Below, one piece after another: positions 1 through 10,790 of a stretch of DNA of 64,000 bases. The translations under genes and the position numbers were made by a program. Within the stretch, counting starts at the first letter, position 1. Every line of letters starts with the position of its first letter. The stretch lies in the NCBI RefSeq assembly GCF_010093595.1, contig NW_022985445.1, positions 1,759,080-1,823,079 on the forward strand, written 5' to 3'. Below the pieces are notes generated by a model. The model saw only the letters and a list, made by a program, of their open reading frames with translations, made no database searches and had not been told where the DNA came from. The stretch is from Mytilinidion resinicola (lineage: Eukaryota; Ascomycota; Dothideomycetes; Mytilinidiales; Mytilinidiaceae).

Positions 1-2
1 AC

Positions 3-206
3 GAGCTCTCTCACCACGACATGGACAAGGAAGCAACCGTCCACATCGCGGAAACTTCTCCTTTGACGGCTAGCACTGCGTATGAGCGCCCTCACAGCAT
101 TGGGGGGATGACACACATGCCGCCTGCTCTTTACTCTCCTCCAGTGGAACACGCACCGCCCATGTTCAACTCAAATGGGTACGCGCCTGTGCAAAACCAT
201 GGCTAG
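3..206 (+). CDS. 3' end of an unidentified gene cut by the left edge
   Basis: The frame is open from the first bases of the window to a TAG at 204-206, giving about 67 residues. An ATG at 21 is available, but the frame continues upstream of it, so this is probably the C-terminal exon of a longer protein. The visible stretch is low in hydrophobics and rich in Pro, Ser, His and Met, with repeated Pro-Pro pairs. That looks like a disordered tail rather than a folded domain. I do not recognise the family. It could also be a chance open frame, because nothing but its position and composition supports it. Confidence 0.4.
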   Translation, partial: ELSHHDMDKEATVHIAETSPLTASTAYERPHSIGGMTHMPPALYSPPVEHAPPMFNSNGYAPVQNHG

Positions 207-1542
207 ATCTTGGCAGAGTCAGCCGCAGCCAATATCTGCGACTTGGACACAAACGCTACCACATTTCGGATGCTAGGCTCCTGGATAAGGAAACCAGTCC
301 AGTGGTCGGACCTTTCTCATGTGCGCGGCTAGTGTTTGAGAAGCCGCAGCACTGGCCGCTGGGGATGAATTTGAGCGTGTATGATTTGGATTGACTTTTG
401 GAAACAAGGATACGATACCACCATTGGAGGATAGCATGTATGGCGAACATGAACTCATAAGCGTTGGAGTGGATTTGGGCATTTTTCAAGCGTTGGTGTT
501 TGCTTGCTACCTAGGCTTCATATAATGAAATGCCTTTGAACAGCGCTCACGTGTATTCCCGCTGTAGCGTGTTTTTGCAGAATATTTTTGCTCTCAGCAA
601 AGGAGGCGTGGAAGTTTGAATTGGTGAAGATTATTCGCGTGCAGACTTGGTCATGCTTAGTACACTTGGGACTAGCAACGCCGCATTAACATCCTCCAAT
701 TCTCAACGAGATAGAAGCCCTTCACATTGGGCTAGGTGGCAAGTCATTGAAGTACCCCAAGCAATTGCAGACAAGTGTACACACGAGACAGAATGCTTGG
801 TGAATGCCAGCGTGTCTCGGTAGGAGGTGAATCTCGGATCACAGGATTTGGGTGTAAGACGACGTTACTCGCAAGCTGGCATACAAAAAGTAGCACGCTT
901 AGTTTGAAGAAGCCGTTGTGGGTGTGTCTGCCACTGCTTGGGGTGTTTAGATGCATTTTGAGAACGGGATGAAAGCTCTTGACTCTGGCTATTTGGAAAC
1001 TTGTTGTACTTCAAGCAGTAGTAGACAGGTGGATAGGTACGAGACAGAGTGTTTGATGAGTGTGCCACTTCTTTCACGCCCAGCGTGGTAGAGTAGCCTA
1101 ATTCAAGATGTATAGAAAGTTATATGCAACCGTATTTCATATGACCTTGCATTCTTCAAGTTCAATTGTAGCTGCTCTAATTGGATAAGGCTCTCGAAGC
1201 ATCACTGGAACCTAGATAAGGCATATCCAATCCACCTCTTCTAGGCAGAAAAGGACGCGAATTCAGCCTCCAACACAAGCAGTGGGTTCTAGAAGCCCTT
1301 AAGATTAATCGCGCGCGGTAGAGAAGTGTTGAGCGCTCGGCATCCGCGACAAGGCTGACCCACGGCTCCTCCACCTTCCTCATGCACTCTACGCTCGCCT
1401 CCCACCAGACCAGGGCCGATAAGCTTCCATTCTTCTCTGCCCTTCTTCTGCCACGTCCATCATACACTTAAGACCCTTGCTGATCTCTGCCTCTCTCCAA
1501 ACCCAAAATACTTTCTTGAGATCAAGGCAAGCAACCGCAATC
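207..1542. other. Gene-free stretch with degenerate dispersed repeats
   Basis: No open frame here shows coding composition or a recognisable motif. The middle (705-1091) holds two eroded copies of the inverted-repeat element seen intact at 46825 and 60037. The remainder before SHR3 (1092-1542) should hold the SHR3 promoter and 5' UTR. I see no other structure. Confidence 0.6.
705..1091 (+). repeat. Two eroded copies of the 221-232 bp MITE-like family
   Basis: Copy A (about 705-815) shares with the 60037-60257 element the run from AACGAGATAGAAGCCCTTC to the shared CAGCGTG-type end. Copy B (about 894-1091) shares CCACTGCTTGGGGTG, GGAAACTTGTTG, a GAGACAG...TTGATGAG block and the right terminus CGCCCAGCGTG. 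Both lack a recognisable left terminal repeat, so they look like old truncated insertions lying head to tail. Confidence 0.7.
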
Positions 1543-2219
1543 ATGCCGGCGCCAAACTCCTTCGCGACATTCCTCATTATCGGGCGTACGTGCTCCTCAA
1601 CCACCTCACCCCATCTCCAGACACCGCAACTAACCTCCTCCATACAGCAACATGCTTCTTCCTGGGCATCCTCTTCTCCAACTTCCCCTACGACTACAAC
1701 GTCCTCTGGGCGACCCCGCCCGACCGCGAGCCGTACTACGTGATCCTCGAGGAGCACCTGCGCTTCCTGTACAACTCGCCGCCCATCATCTCGCGCATCC
1801 TGCACATCTCCATCGCCGTTGGCATCCTCGGCTTCCTGACCAAGCTGTACAAGCCCTCGGAAGCCAACATGCTCTTCGACGGCGCGGCGCTGGTGCTCTA
1901 CCTGTCGGGCATCACCGTGTACATCACCAACGTGGTCAAGGGGCTCAAGGTCATCAACGCGGGCATCTACGGCAACATGGAGCTGATCGAGGGCGAGACG
2001 CTGGCGAGCGACCCCGCGGCCGAGGCGGACGACTATATCTCGCGCGAGGACACGCTGCGCGTGTTTGCGGCGAGCAACACCATCCTGGCGCTGGTCATGG
2101 TGGGCGTGTTGGTGCTGCAGGCGGGCCAGTGGTATGCGCAGCGGAAGGAGGATGCCGAGATTGAGGCGATGAATAAGGCGGATAAGGAGAAGAAGGCCGC
2201 GGGGAAGAAGAAGCAGTAG
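1543..2219 (+). CDS. SHR3: ER membrane chaperone Shr3 (amino-acid permease packaging)
   Basis: Two exons, 1543-1585 and 1648-2219, joined across a GTACGT...CATACAG intron, give 204 residues, the usual size for Shr3. The protein starts MPAPNSFATFLIIG and then shows the family's FSNFPYDYNVLW block after the first membrane segment. Further hydrophobic segments follow, then a Lys-rich charged C-terminus ending KKKQ, as expected of an ER-retained protein. In yeast, Shr3 keeps amino-acid permeases soluble in the ER membrane and helps load them into COPII vesicles. The start at 1543 is preferred over the unspliced ATG at 1590 because it restores the conserved first membrane segment. Function is inferred from family resemblance. 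Confidence 0.9.
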
Positions 2220-3289
2220 GTAGGTGGGCTTGGAGCTCTCGTGGGGGCCCTGCGATGGGCGCGCGAGAGGGCTGTATATGCATTACGGGAGGCGGAGGGG
2301 TGGCCTCTATATTTATGTTAGATTGAAGAGGCGGGATTGCATGATGCATGAATGGATGGAGTGGACGAGGCATGAGGCGTTTTGGGTAGCAAATTCGATG
2401 TAATACCCTCTAGACTTTCTGACTTTTCTCATTCCTTGCAACGCCCCTAGCGAGCACTTAAGCTTCCCGAAGACACAGGAAGATCTGGAATAACTCTTAT
2501 CAGCCGTCTCGTGGATGCCATCCATGTTGCGAATAGATCGCGGGATCCTCAAGCCCAGAGAGGCTTCTCACATCATCTCAAACACTCAAATTCAACTACA
2601 TCCTTTAAATTACATTACAAGTCTCCTTCTATATTCTACTAGGCTCGCTTCCCTACCAGTGTTTCCTTAGGGCGAAGATGCTGTCCGATCCTTCTCTCTA
2701 TCGTCCCTTTTACAAGCTCTATCGAGACTCACATGCATTCATGCGCCACAATCTCCCGCTACATGATGCAGAGAAAAGTAAACCGATAGTTTGCATAGTT
2801 TCGCCGACTCCGGACCGCTCCGCTTCTTATCATATGATACGCACGTGACACATATCTTGGCATTGAAAAATCTTTATATATCAGAACCGCCGTACAAACG
2901 ATCTTCTTCTTGGCGAGCTTGGGGGTACCTGAAGAAAGCAAAATCGAGGTCTGTTCATACATAATGGCTCCTCGGTTCTGGCGTTGTGCTGGATCAAACT
3001 CGGCGAATTGGAAGGCCAATGAGTGTAGGGAAGCGTTCGAACCTCCAGAACACGAAGGCTCCATGAGTTGGCTGGGTCAGGGGTTTTGGAGATGGAGGTT
3101 ATCGGTGTGTGAGAGATTCCAGCAGTGATGCTGATGTTGACTATTGACGCGACCAGCTGCTAGCCCTAATCGCTTTGAGGGCCAGATCTTGGGAAGATGA
3201 TGGTGCGTATTTCAGCTCTGCGATGCTGAAAACAAATTAAAAGCCCTAGCAAAAGTCATTACGAAGAGATCATGGGGTCACTTTGTTGG

Positions 3290-3510
3290 TTTGCAGGCCG
3301 TAGCATCTGAAAATTGGTGGAACGCGACAGTATGTATATGAAAGCGCCCTGTTTGCGACTAGCGTTGATTGCTGTAGGTGATTGTCATAATCCAACACAC
3401 TTAGGAGAAGTCGATGCCGCTGCTAATTTGCAGGCCGTGGCGTCTGAACATATACTAGACGTGTACATTATATATACATCTTATTGTAGCTAACTGTCAT
3501 CCTCCAACAG
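3290..3510. repeat. Imperfect direct duplication, two units of about 110-137 bp
   Basis: TTTGCAGGCCGTRGCRTCTGAA occurs at 3290 and 3427, and a GTAGSTRAYTGTCATMMTCCAAC block recurs near 3375 and 3487. The two units share their order but have diverged in length and sequence. This looks like an old local tandem duplication. No function is suggested. Confidence 0.55.
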
Positions 3511-3549
3511 TCGTGCCTCCGAAAAGAAATTCCAAAAAATAAATAAAAG

Positions 3550-3645
3550 TCCAGAAGAGAGCGGGAATCGAACCGGGACCTAGCCAAGCAATACAAAAAA
3601 GAAAAACAAGACCTAGAGTTAGCATGTGGGAGATACGGGGCCGAC
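3550..3645 (-). other. tRNA-like remnant (T-arm and weak A-box)
   Basis: On the minus strand CCCGGTTCGATTCCCGC resembles a TpsiC arm and B-box. About 70 bases 5' of it, TAGTGGCGTCGG weakly resembles an A-box. The T-stem does not pair fully (a C-C mismatch), and no acceptor stem or anticodon stem can be drawn. I read it as a tRNA pseudogene or tRNA-derived repeat, or chance similarity, not a working tRNA. Confidence 0.2.
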
Positions 3646-4256
3646 GCCACTAGGGCAAGGTTCCTGCTGGTTAGTACAGATAGGGTTCATTTTACTCGAA
3701 ATATATAGATGGGTTGATGTAAGGAGCGGGGTTTTGTTTTTGTTTTGGTAAGGGCACGTGAGTAAGGAGACGGCTCCGGTGTGGGCAGACCATCTCACCT
3801 CTGTAAAGCTTTGTCGCTGGGCCAACAAGATTTACGTTAAGCTCCTCCGCCGTTTATTATCCGCTCACCTGCAGAGATTCGCCCTTCCATCCCAAATCTC
3901 TCCGGCCATGATCCCTAAAGACCCCGAAGGCCCTAAAATAGAGCGCGGGCATCGCGAGAACTCCTGAGCGCTCTGGCATTTTGCCAGTTCTTCTAATAGA
4001 TGGGTTAGATAGTCTCCGCACCAAAGGCGATTTTCGAGATTTTACGGTGTCCGAGAACTCGAGAACTAGCCTCTCCCTGTCGCAAAACTAGCGGTCCTGC
4101 ATCTCACCAGAGGTGTATCATCACCTCGTTAAGTTTCGCCACCGTAGGTATTCAAAGCTACGCGCGATTGAGACCATATGGGATGTAGGTGCGAAGGATG
4201 AAGAGATACATTGAAGTGAGCAATAAGGGATCGTCTAGGTACTATTGCTACTGTCG

Positions 4257-5549
4257 TTATCGCTTGTGTGAGATTCGATTCTTGTACTCCTTCAATCGTA
4301 GGTGTCAGAACTGTCACAGTCAAATGGAGAAGAACGAATACCTGGCACGCCAACTTCGTCCCCTCCGCCAACCCCACCTTAGGTTCATATCCCAACACCC
4401 GCCTGGCCTTGTCAATATTCGCATACCGCGACAGACACGCATCCTTCACGGCCCCTCTGCTCAACGTCGCCGGCTGCCCAGTAAACCACGTGACACACTC
4501 CGCGGCCCACCCCAATCCCCACGCCAGCGACTCTGGGATCCTAATCTCGAGCCACGGCACGTGTCCGAACTCCGCCCAAACCGCGACACAGAAGTCTCTG
4601 AAAGACAACGGCTCGCCATTCGTGATGAAGAAGGCCTCCCCAGCAGCGGAGCCAGTCGTTAGAAGGTTCGAAACGGCGAGGATATGTGCGTCGGCAATGT
4701 TGGAAATGTAGACGAAGTCTGTGAGATTATGTCCACTTCCGATGATGAATGGGGTCTCTCCTTTTCTGATACATGAGTGGATAGTGGGGATGGTGGCAGG
4801 GTCGCCGGGGCCGATGATGACGGCGGGGCGGAGGGCACAGGTGCGAAATTGGGGTGTGTTGGCGCTGAGAACAATTTCCTCAGCCGCGGCCTTTATGTTG
4901 TTAGAGGAAAGGCTCTAGAGAGTAAGGGGAAGTAATCTAGAAAAGAGGGATTGGATTTTCTAAAGGATTGGATTCTATGGGGATGGAAACATCAAATAGG
5001 GAAATCTCACGCAATATGAGCTTCGTCAATATAACGAACGAATAACAAACGTATTTCGATCGTCGATCTAAAGAAAATTACACTTACCTTTGACTGCCCA
5101 TATAGCAAACTTGCATGTCCAACCGGCGACGCCTCATCCATATTCGGATGATCATAATCCAAATCATCCATCACTACCGCCCAAGACGACGTATAGACGA
5201 AGCCTTTCACTCCAAACTCTCTTGCAGCTTCTAATACATTCTTCGTGCCAATAACGTTGATCCCAAATAGCTCTTCTCGGCCTGCCTTGCCGTATCTTCT
5301 GCCGTCTGTATGATACACGCCAACAGTGTGGATAACAACACTCGGTCTGGCAGCTTCAATTGCTTTCCTGATACTTCCAACGTCTAAAACGCTGGCACGG
5401 ACATAATTGACATCCAGGTACGACGCTGTGCCCAATGACGGCGGGTTGATGTCTAGGGCCGTGACATCGTATTTCTTCGTCTCTAGCAGTGCTTTGACGA
5501 TCGCTGAGCCCAGGAACCCAGTACCGCCTGTGACTAGCACTTTTTCCAT
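4257..5549 (-). CDS. NAD-dependent epimerase / sterol dehydrogenase family protein
   Basis: Three exons on the minus strand, 5088-5549, 4342-4890 and 4257-4280, all phase 0, give 344 residues. The N-terminus MEKVLVTGGTGFLGSAIV is the Rossmann dinucleotide motif of extended short-chain dehydrogenases. YGQSK at the end of exon 1 supplies the catalytic Tyr and Lys. The middle has LRPAVIIGPGD, which suits the 3-beta-hydroxysteroid dehydrogenase/NSDHL branch. Substrate cannot be told from sequence: a sterol C-3/C-4 decarboxylation role and a generic sugar or alcohol epimerase are both possible. The last exon is only 8 codons and is the least certain part. The gene diverges from NAT9 across about 200 bp. 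Confidence 0.82.
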
Positions 5550-5753
5550 TGCTGCTGTCGAGTGCCAACAGTGTTGAGAGAGTTCATCGTGAATTGGCTG
5601 ATGGAAGTAAGACAGATGATGTTGAGATACGAAGGTAGGGTCCAGAATAAGCTCGCTTCCGAGACGACTTCCCAGGTTCCACAACCTTTGAGGCACAGTG
5701 CTCGACGACACCTATAACAACACAAGCTGAGAAACTGAAGTTTTCCAACAAAG
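5550..5753. promoter_or_regulatory. Shared divergent promoter, epimerase / NAT9
   Basis: Only 204 bp separates the two start codons, so both promoters and 5' UTRs must lie here. Co-regulation is possible. I see no specific factor site that I would name. Confidence 0.5.
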
Positions 5754-6744
5754 ATGTTGTTGAACGAGAAAATAGGTTTGTGCTCCAAATATTCCTGAAT
5801 CTCCATTTGTTAAACGTCAGAACCAGCGATTCTCACCCCAAAAGTCCTTCTCGTGCCATACTCAGAACATCACGTACCAACCTACCACGAATGGATGCAA
5901 GATGAGGTAAAGTCATCCATTCTCCGTATTCGAGCAGATCCAACTGCACCATCTTTTGGCAGTGTTGCTATCAATTAAAGTCACATATCGCGAAAAGAAG
6001 CATTCAAATAGTCGTTCAAGTTAAATTCTCTTCTATTCAGCCTACACTCTTCTTCCACCGTTCTATCTACCTAACTCAACTCTCATACCCCCCCAGGCCC
6101 TCCAAAAAGCCACCGCCTCCGACCCCCTCACCCTCCCCCAAGAACACGCCATGCAACGCAGCTGGCGCCTCGACGCCGACAAACTCACCTTCATCGCCTG
6201 CATCGCCCCTCTTCAAAAACCCCAACACGTGACGCCGGCTCAACACGACGCCCCCGACCGCATGCTCGGCGACGTGAACCTCTTCCTCTGCGACGCCGCC
6301 GACGACAACGACGACGAGGAAGCCGAAGACCCGAAAGCAGAGACGGCGGTAAAAGAACGCAGCATCATCGGCGAAATCGAGATCATGATAGCGCGGAAAG
6401 AGCTGCAGGGGAGTGGGTACGGGAAAGCGGTCTTGCTTGCGTTCTTGGCGTACATCATGTTGAACATTCCTGCTATCGTTGACGAGTACAGTAAGGGCCA
6501 GTTGCAAGGCAATGAGAAGACGTCGAAGGGGGGATGCAGATTGAAGTATCTTCGAGTGAAGGTAGATGGGGAGAACGCACCGAGTATACGGCTGTTCGAG
6601 AGTGTTGGATTCAAGAAAATTTCCGAGACGGTGAATTACTTCGGGGAGTTGGAGTTGCGGTGGGATTTTCAGGGGCGGGGTGTGCAAGAGATCGAGGAGC
6701 TGAGGGGTGTGGAGATGGAGTGTTTGGAGTATGGTTCATCGTAG
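5754..6744 (+). CDS. NAT9: GNAT N-acetyltransferase, NAT9-like
   Basis: Three exons, 5754-5775, 5821-5906 and 6097-6744, give 251 residues. Splicing is needed to obtain the family N-terminus: MLLNEKI comes from the 22-base first exon, and TPKVLLVPYSEHHVPTYHEW from exon 2. Exon 3 has the conserved TASDPLTL and MQRSWR...DKLTFI blocks. The acetyl-CoA binding loop is ELQGSGYGKAVLL, followed by the C-terminal NAPSIRLFESVGF block typical of GNAT folds. NAT9 proteins are linked to N-terminal acetylation and microtubule stability in animals. The fungal role is not established. An acidic insert (residues about 110-125) is species-specific. The second intron (190 nt) is long for the region but phase-consistent. 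Confidence 0.87.
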
Positions 6745-6949
6745 ACGAAATCAACGTTCACAATGACAACATGGCCGAAAATGTGATTGTGATGCTTGCT
6801 TGCTAATATGATAGTTGACGGGGCCAAGTGTCATGCAGAGTCTAGCTAGCTATTATACTACATGATCTATGTGCCGAGAGCGCCATAGACGCCAGGATTG
6901 CTGTCCAAGAGAACGTTTGGGGTAGAACCAAACGGATCGAATGCGCTCA

Positions 6950-8319
6950 TCACAACTTCTGGTACTCTAGTTTGCCCTCCAGCTTCTTGGATTCGGCCAT
7001 CTTGCGGACGGCTTTGTTGAAGTCGTCTTGGTTGATGGCGTCCCTATAGTCTTTGATAGCGAAGAGGCCACTGTATACCTAGGTTAGCGATTATCTTGGG
7101 TGGGGGGGAAGTTCGAAAGAGTCAACATACGCTTCAGTGACGATGTTCCTTAAGTCAGCACCGTTAAACTGATCACTCATCTTGACGATGCTCTCAAAGT
7201 CAATCTCGCCTTCCGTCTGCACACCCTGTGCGTGAATCTTCATGATCTCAAGCCGCCCAACCTCGTTCGGCAGCGGAATCTCGATCTTTCGGTCTAACCG
7301 TCCAGCTCGAAGAAGCGCGGGGTCTAGGGTATCTGGTCGATTTGTTGCCATAATGATCTTAGTCTGTCCAAGGTAGTCGAAACCGTCTAGCTGATTGAGT
7401 AGCTCCATCAACGTTCGCTGGATCTCTCTGTCTGCTGATGTGCCCTCCGAGAATCTTCGCCCACCGATAGCGTCAATCTCGTCCATGAAGATAATGCATG
7501 GCTCGTGTTCCTTGGCATAACCGAACATCTCTCGAATCAGGCGGGCTGATTCTCCGATGTATTTGTCGACGATGGCGGAGGAGACGACTGTATCCCGTTA
7601 GTCTTAGATGAGGTAGTTCGATGACCACAAATCTTACCCTTTAGGAAATTTGTCTCTAAACTGCTTGCCACAGCGCGCGCAAGTAGCGTCTTTCCGGTAC
7701 CAGGGGGACCGTAGAGCAACACACCCTTCGGCGGCTTAATGCCGACTCGCAAGAACAGCTCGGGATTTTTGAGTGGTAGCTCGATGACCTCCCGTAGTTC
7801 CCGAATCTGCTCATTCAATCCACCGATTCCACCGAAGCTGACCTGGCCGGGATCCTCCAAGGACATGTTGTAGACGAGCGGGTCTACCTCGCGTGGCAAC
7901 ATCCGCATTATTGTGAGAGTCGTCATATCGAGCGCGACACGGGTTCCTTGCTTCAGCTTTGCTTTGTCGACTTTCGATCGGCAGCCGACGACATATCGAG
8001 GTCCTGAGGACGCTTTGACAATGACTAGTGAAGTATCAGCTACTGGTCTTGAAGTGGTAACGCGGACTAGTCTGCCTGCTCACGGGGACCTCCGGGAATA
8101 CTTACATCTCTCCTCGTCTAGCTGCTTCAGCACTTCACCTATTATCTGCCCTACACTCTGCAGCGCCTTGATGTTGTCCTCCGAAACATCGAAGTCATGT
8201 TGCAGTCCCTTGATCTCCAACCGTAGCGCCTTCAGCTTCGCCTCCCACTCCCTCGAGTCCATCAACTTATCCTTGTATTCCTCCAGCGCATGCTCGCGCT
8301 CCGGATCGCTGCCGCTCAT
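6950..8319 (-). CDS. RPT4: 26S proteasome regulatory ATPase Rpt4 (PSMC6)
   Basis: Four exons, 8106-8319, 7638-8024, 7131-7587 and 6950-7070, give 392 residues, the normal Rpt4 length. Residues about 10-65 form the N-terminal coiled coil. An OB-type segment containing [14 protein letters not shown] follows. The AAA module has Walker A GPPGTGKT (about 177-184), Walker [14 protein letters not shown], sensor 1 ATNRPD and the arginine finger region [12 protein letters not shown]. The C-terminus ends [10 protein letters not shown], as in other Rpt4 proteins. It is one of the six ATPases of the proteasome base that unfold substrates, in nucleus and cytosol. The ATG at 8317-8319 (MSGSDPERE) is preferred over an upstream in-frame ATG at 8361 because Rpt4 family starts align there. 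It converges on NAT9 with a 205-bp spacer. Confidence 0.96.
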
Positions 8320-9107
8320 TGTGGGTGGGTGTGGGTGTGAATGTGGTAGGTGGAAGGACAACGGAGGTTCACTAAACAGTTACGCGGCTGGAAGCCTACG
8401 TTGAGGATTCAGATATTGAGAGTTGCGTATTTAGGGCGTCGGCCTAGCGGGCGGAGAGGTTCCAAGATGAGGAAGGAGGTAGGTACGCTAGGGGTCGCAG
8501 TGATTATGGTGGAAGCAAGGTGGTGACAGCTTCGATGAGCTTCGTTGGACATGAAGCTGGGCTTGGCATTAGAATACCGGAAAATCATTCGAGCGACCCC
8601 GAGTATCACGTGATGCAACCACACCGACCCAAAATTTCCGTGATGTTGCGTAGAGTACTAGGGTCACTGTAGTCGTAGTAGTCGTTAATTCTCCTTAGTT
8701 GAAGCGTAAGGCCGTGGTTGAGTGCGGTTTCATCGGTGATGTGGAGGCTAGCAAAAACTCAACACCCCCACGTGGTCCACTGTTTATCCCGAAGACCGGG
8801 GCGGGACCGTATGAGTTGTTCGAGTCTATATATTGCCAGATCCTAAGCTCCTCATACGCTTTTAAAGCGAGTTTTTAGTGTCCCGGTCTTCACTAAATAT
8901 TCTTCAGACCGTGTTTCTCACCTAACCCTCACCCTCTGTAGAATCTCTTGAACCTAAGAAGTATCGAAGAAAAGTAAGAAATTCTAAAAGATGTTGTTAC
9001 ATGCTTTTTTAAAGCGAACATATCTTCCCAGTCATATCTATAGTCCAGGTTATATCTAGTCTAACCTTCCCTCCCTAATCTCAGCAACTTCAGAACTAGC
9101 GCTCAAG
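8320..9107. promoter_or_regulatory. Divergent spacer RPT4 / SHB17
   Basis: A 788-bp non-coding stretch that must hold both promoters. Two similar TTTTAAAGCGA motifs occur near 8861 and 9008. I see no proteasome-associated control element (the yeast Rpn4 site) that I would claim. Confidence 0.4.
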
Positions 9108-9965
9108 ATGACCGATAAAGATGCTGGCACCCCGCGTGTCTTTCTTTACAGACACGGTACTAGCTATTTCTGAGACATTTCAAATATAAGCTATTGGAAC
9201 TAAGCACCACCCAGGTGAAACTGAATGGTCCAAAAATGGCCGCTACACTGGCACGACCGAACTCGAGCTCACTGCCCACGGCGAAGCCCAAGTTCTCGCT
9301 TCAGGCGCCATAATCGTAGGACCAGGCAAACTCGTGGACCCAACGAAACTCGCCCACGTCTTCGTCAGCCCCAGACGGCGTGCGCAGAAAACGTTCGAGC
9401 TAGCATTCGGCGAGCACGGTAAGCAGCTAGAGCAAGAGGGAAAGGTGAGTGAGACGGACAGGTTGGCGGAGTGGGGCTACGGATTGTATGAGGGGCTGAA
9501 GACGCATGAGATCAGGGAGGGGAGAGAGAGTAGGGGGTTGGATGGAACGGGGTGGGATATTTGGAGGGATGGGTGCGAAGGGGGAGAGTGAGTGATTTAT
9601 GGATTTGGATGGTTTTATGGGTGAGTGCTGATAAGTTGACAGGTCTGCGCAGCAGGTTACGGAGAGGCTGGATGATCTGATCAAGGAGATTCACAGTTTT
9701 CAGGCTGCGAATATGCATGGGGAGAAGGCGTGTGATGTCGTACTCGTAGCGCATGGGCATTTGCTGAGGGCGTTCACGAAGAGGTGGTTGAAGTATCCGA
9801 TGGAGTTTCCCCTTTCGATGATGTTGGAGCCAGGGGCTGTGGGTGTATTGAGGTGAGTTTAGGCTCGAGTGAGTGAGACGTGTGTTGACTCCATGTAGCT
9901 ATCAACATCACAACATCGAGGAGCCTGCTTTCTTGATTGGCTTTGGCTTCCCGATTCATGAGTAG
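9108..9965 (+). CDS. SHB17: Sedoheptulose-1,7-bisphosphatase (histidine phosphatase superfamily)
   Basis: Four exons, 9108-9156, 9215-9587, 9643-9852 and 9899-9965, give 232 residues with all phases consistent. RHGETEWSKNGRYTG supplies the catalytic RHG and the Shb17-specific run after it. VSPRRRAQKT, EWGYGLYEG and WDIWRDGCEGGE follow, then VLVAHGHLLR with the second catalytic His. The C-terminal YQHHNIEEPAF block also matches yeast Shb17. That enzyme dephosphorylates sedoheptulose-1,7-bisphosphate and feeds the non-oxidative pentose-phosphate route in the cytosol. The protein is about 40 residues shorter than the yeast one, mainly in the loop before the C-terminal block. A broad-specificity sugar phosphatase is the alternative. 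Confidence 0.87.
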
Positions 9966-10790
9966 GAAGACGGATATTGAGTTAGACCTCAGGGGCTTTT
10001 GGCAGAGGAGTGAAGAGATTTCGTAGACTTCGAGAGTAGAGTTCCAGAGAGTAGACATCGGAGAATTACAGAGCGTAGACATAGATTGGACCAACATATA
10101 GGTCATCTTCGTAAATTCTGAACCTTCATCACGATGCCGAACTCCTAACCGGAATCGACCTGAAACATCTCCATCTCCAGGGCTTCTGTAGGCTTGGAAA
10201 GCCCAAACCTTTGAAAACAAACAAGATGAACGTATTATAATAAAATTACAGACAGCAACCTCCTTTGTGCCGAGGGTAGGCTCAAAGCAAAAACCCCAAA
10301 GCCGCTCGGCCTAAGGCTAAAGACATCTTGTTATTTTGAGTATGGCCCCTTTCTCCGGGCACATGACTGCCCGACTTCGGTCTCGTCTGAAAGCAGAGAT
10401 GAATTATAGTCGGCATATGCCGAAGCTCCTGAGGATAGAGAGTTTTGTGGTGCGGGGAAGAGGTTTCTGATACAACGTACCAAGCATATTTCTCTTCCAA
10501 ACCTTAGTATACTTGAAGCAAAGAGCTATTTCTCGCCGGCCGCCCCAACTTTCAGCAGCTGGCTCGGTTTTGTGGTGGTGTAAGGATTAACTCTTCCGAA
10601 GTTTACCGAGGGAGGAAGCTGCGATCCCGCACTGCCTGCCCGCTAGAATACCCGTCGCGCCTTCTACAAGTCGAGAGCTTCATCCGCCAATTGACCACTC
10701 CACACACCCCAGAATTTCGCGTACGGGCTCTATTTTCTTTGCTCGAGCTGTGTTGACAACGTCCAGGCACAGCAAGGGGCTAATCTGATC
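9966..10790. other. Spacer between SHB17 and the methylcitrate dehydratase gene
   Basis: 825 bp with the SHB17 3' UTR and the promoter of the next gene on the same strand. No coding or structural feature seen. Confidence 0.5.

Larger units (their letters stand above)
2220..4256. other. 2-kb spacer between SHR3 and the epimerase gene
   Basis: No supported gene. It should hold the SHR3 3' UTR and the 3' UTR of the convergent epimerase gene. It also contains a short imperfect direct duplication (3290-3510) and a tRNA-like T-arm remnant near 3560. Open frames here are short and have no recognisable motif. Confidence 0.5.

Noticed and set aside
3550..3645. A complete tRNA gene
   Set aside because: A T-arm-like motif is present, but the T-stem has a mismatch, and anticodon and acceptor stems cannot be formed.
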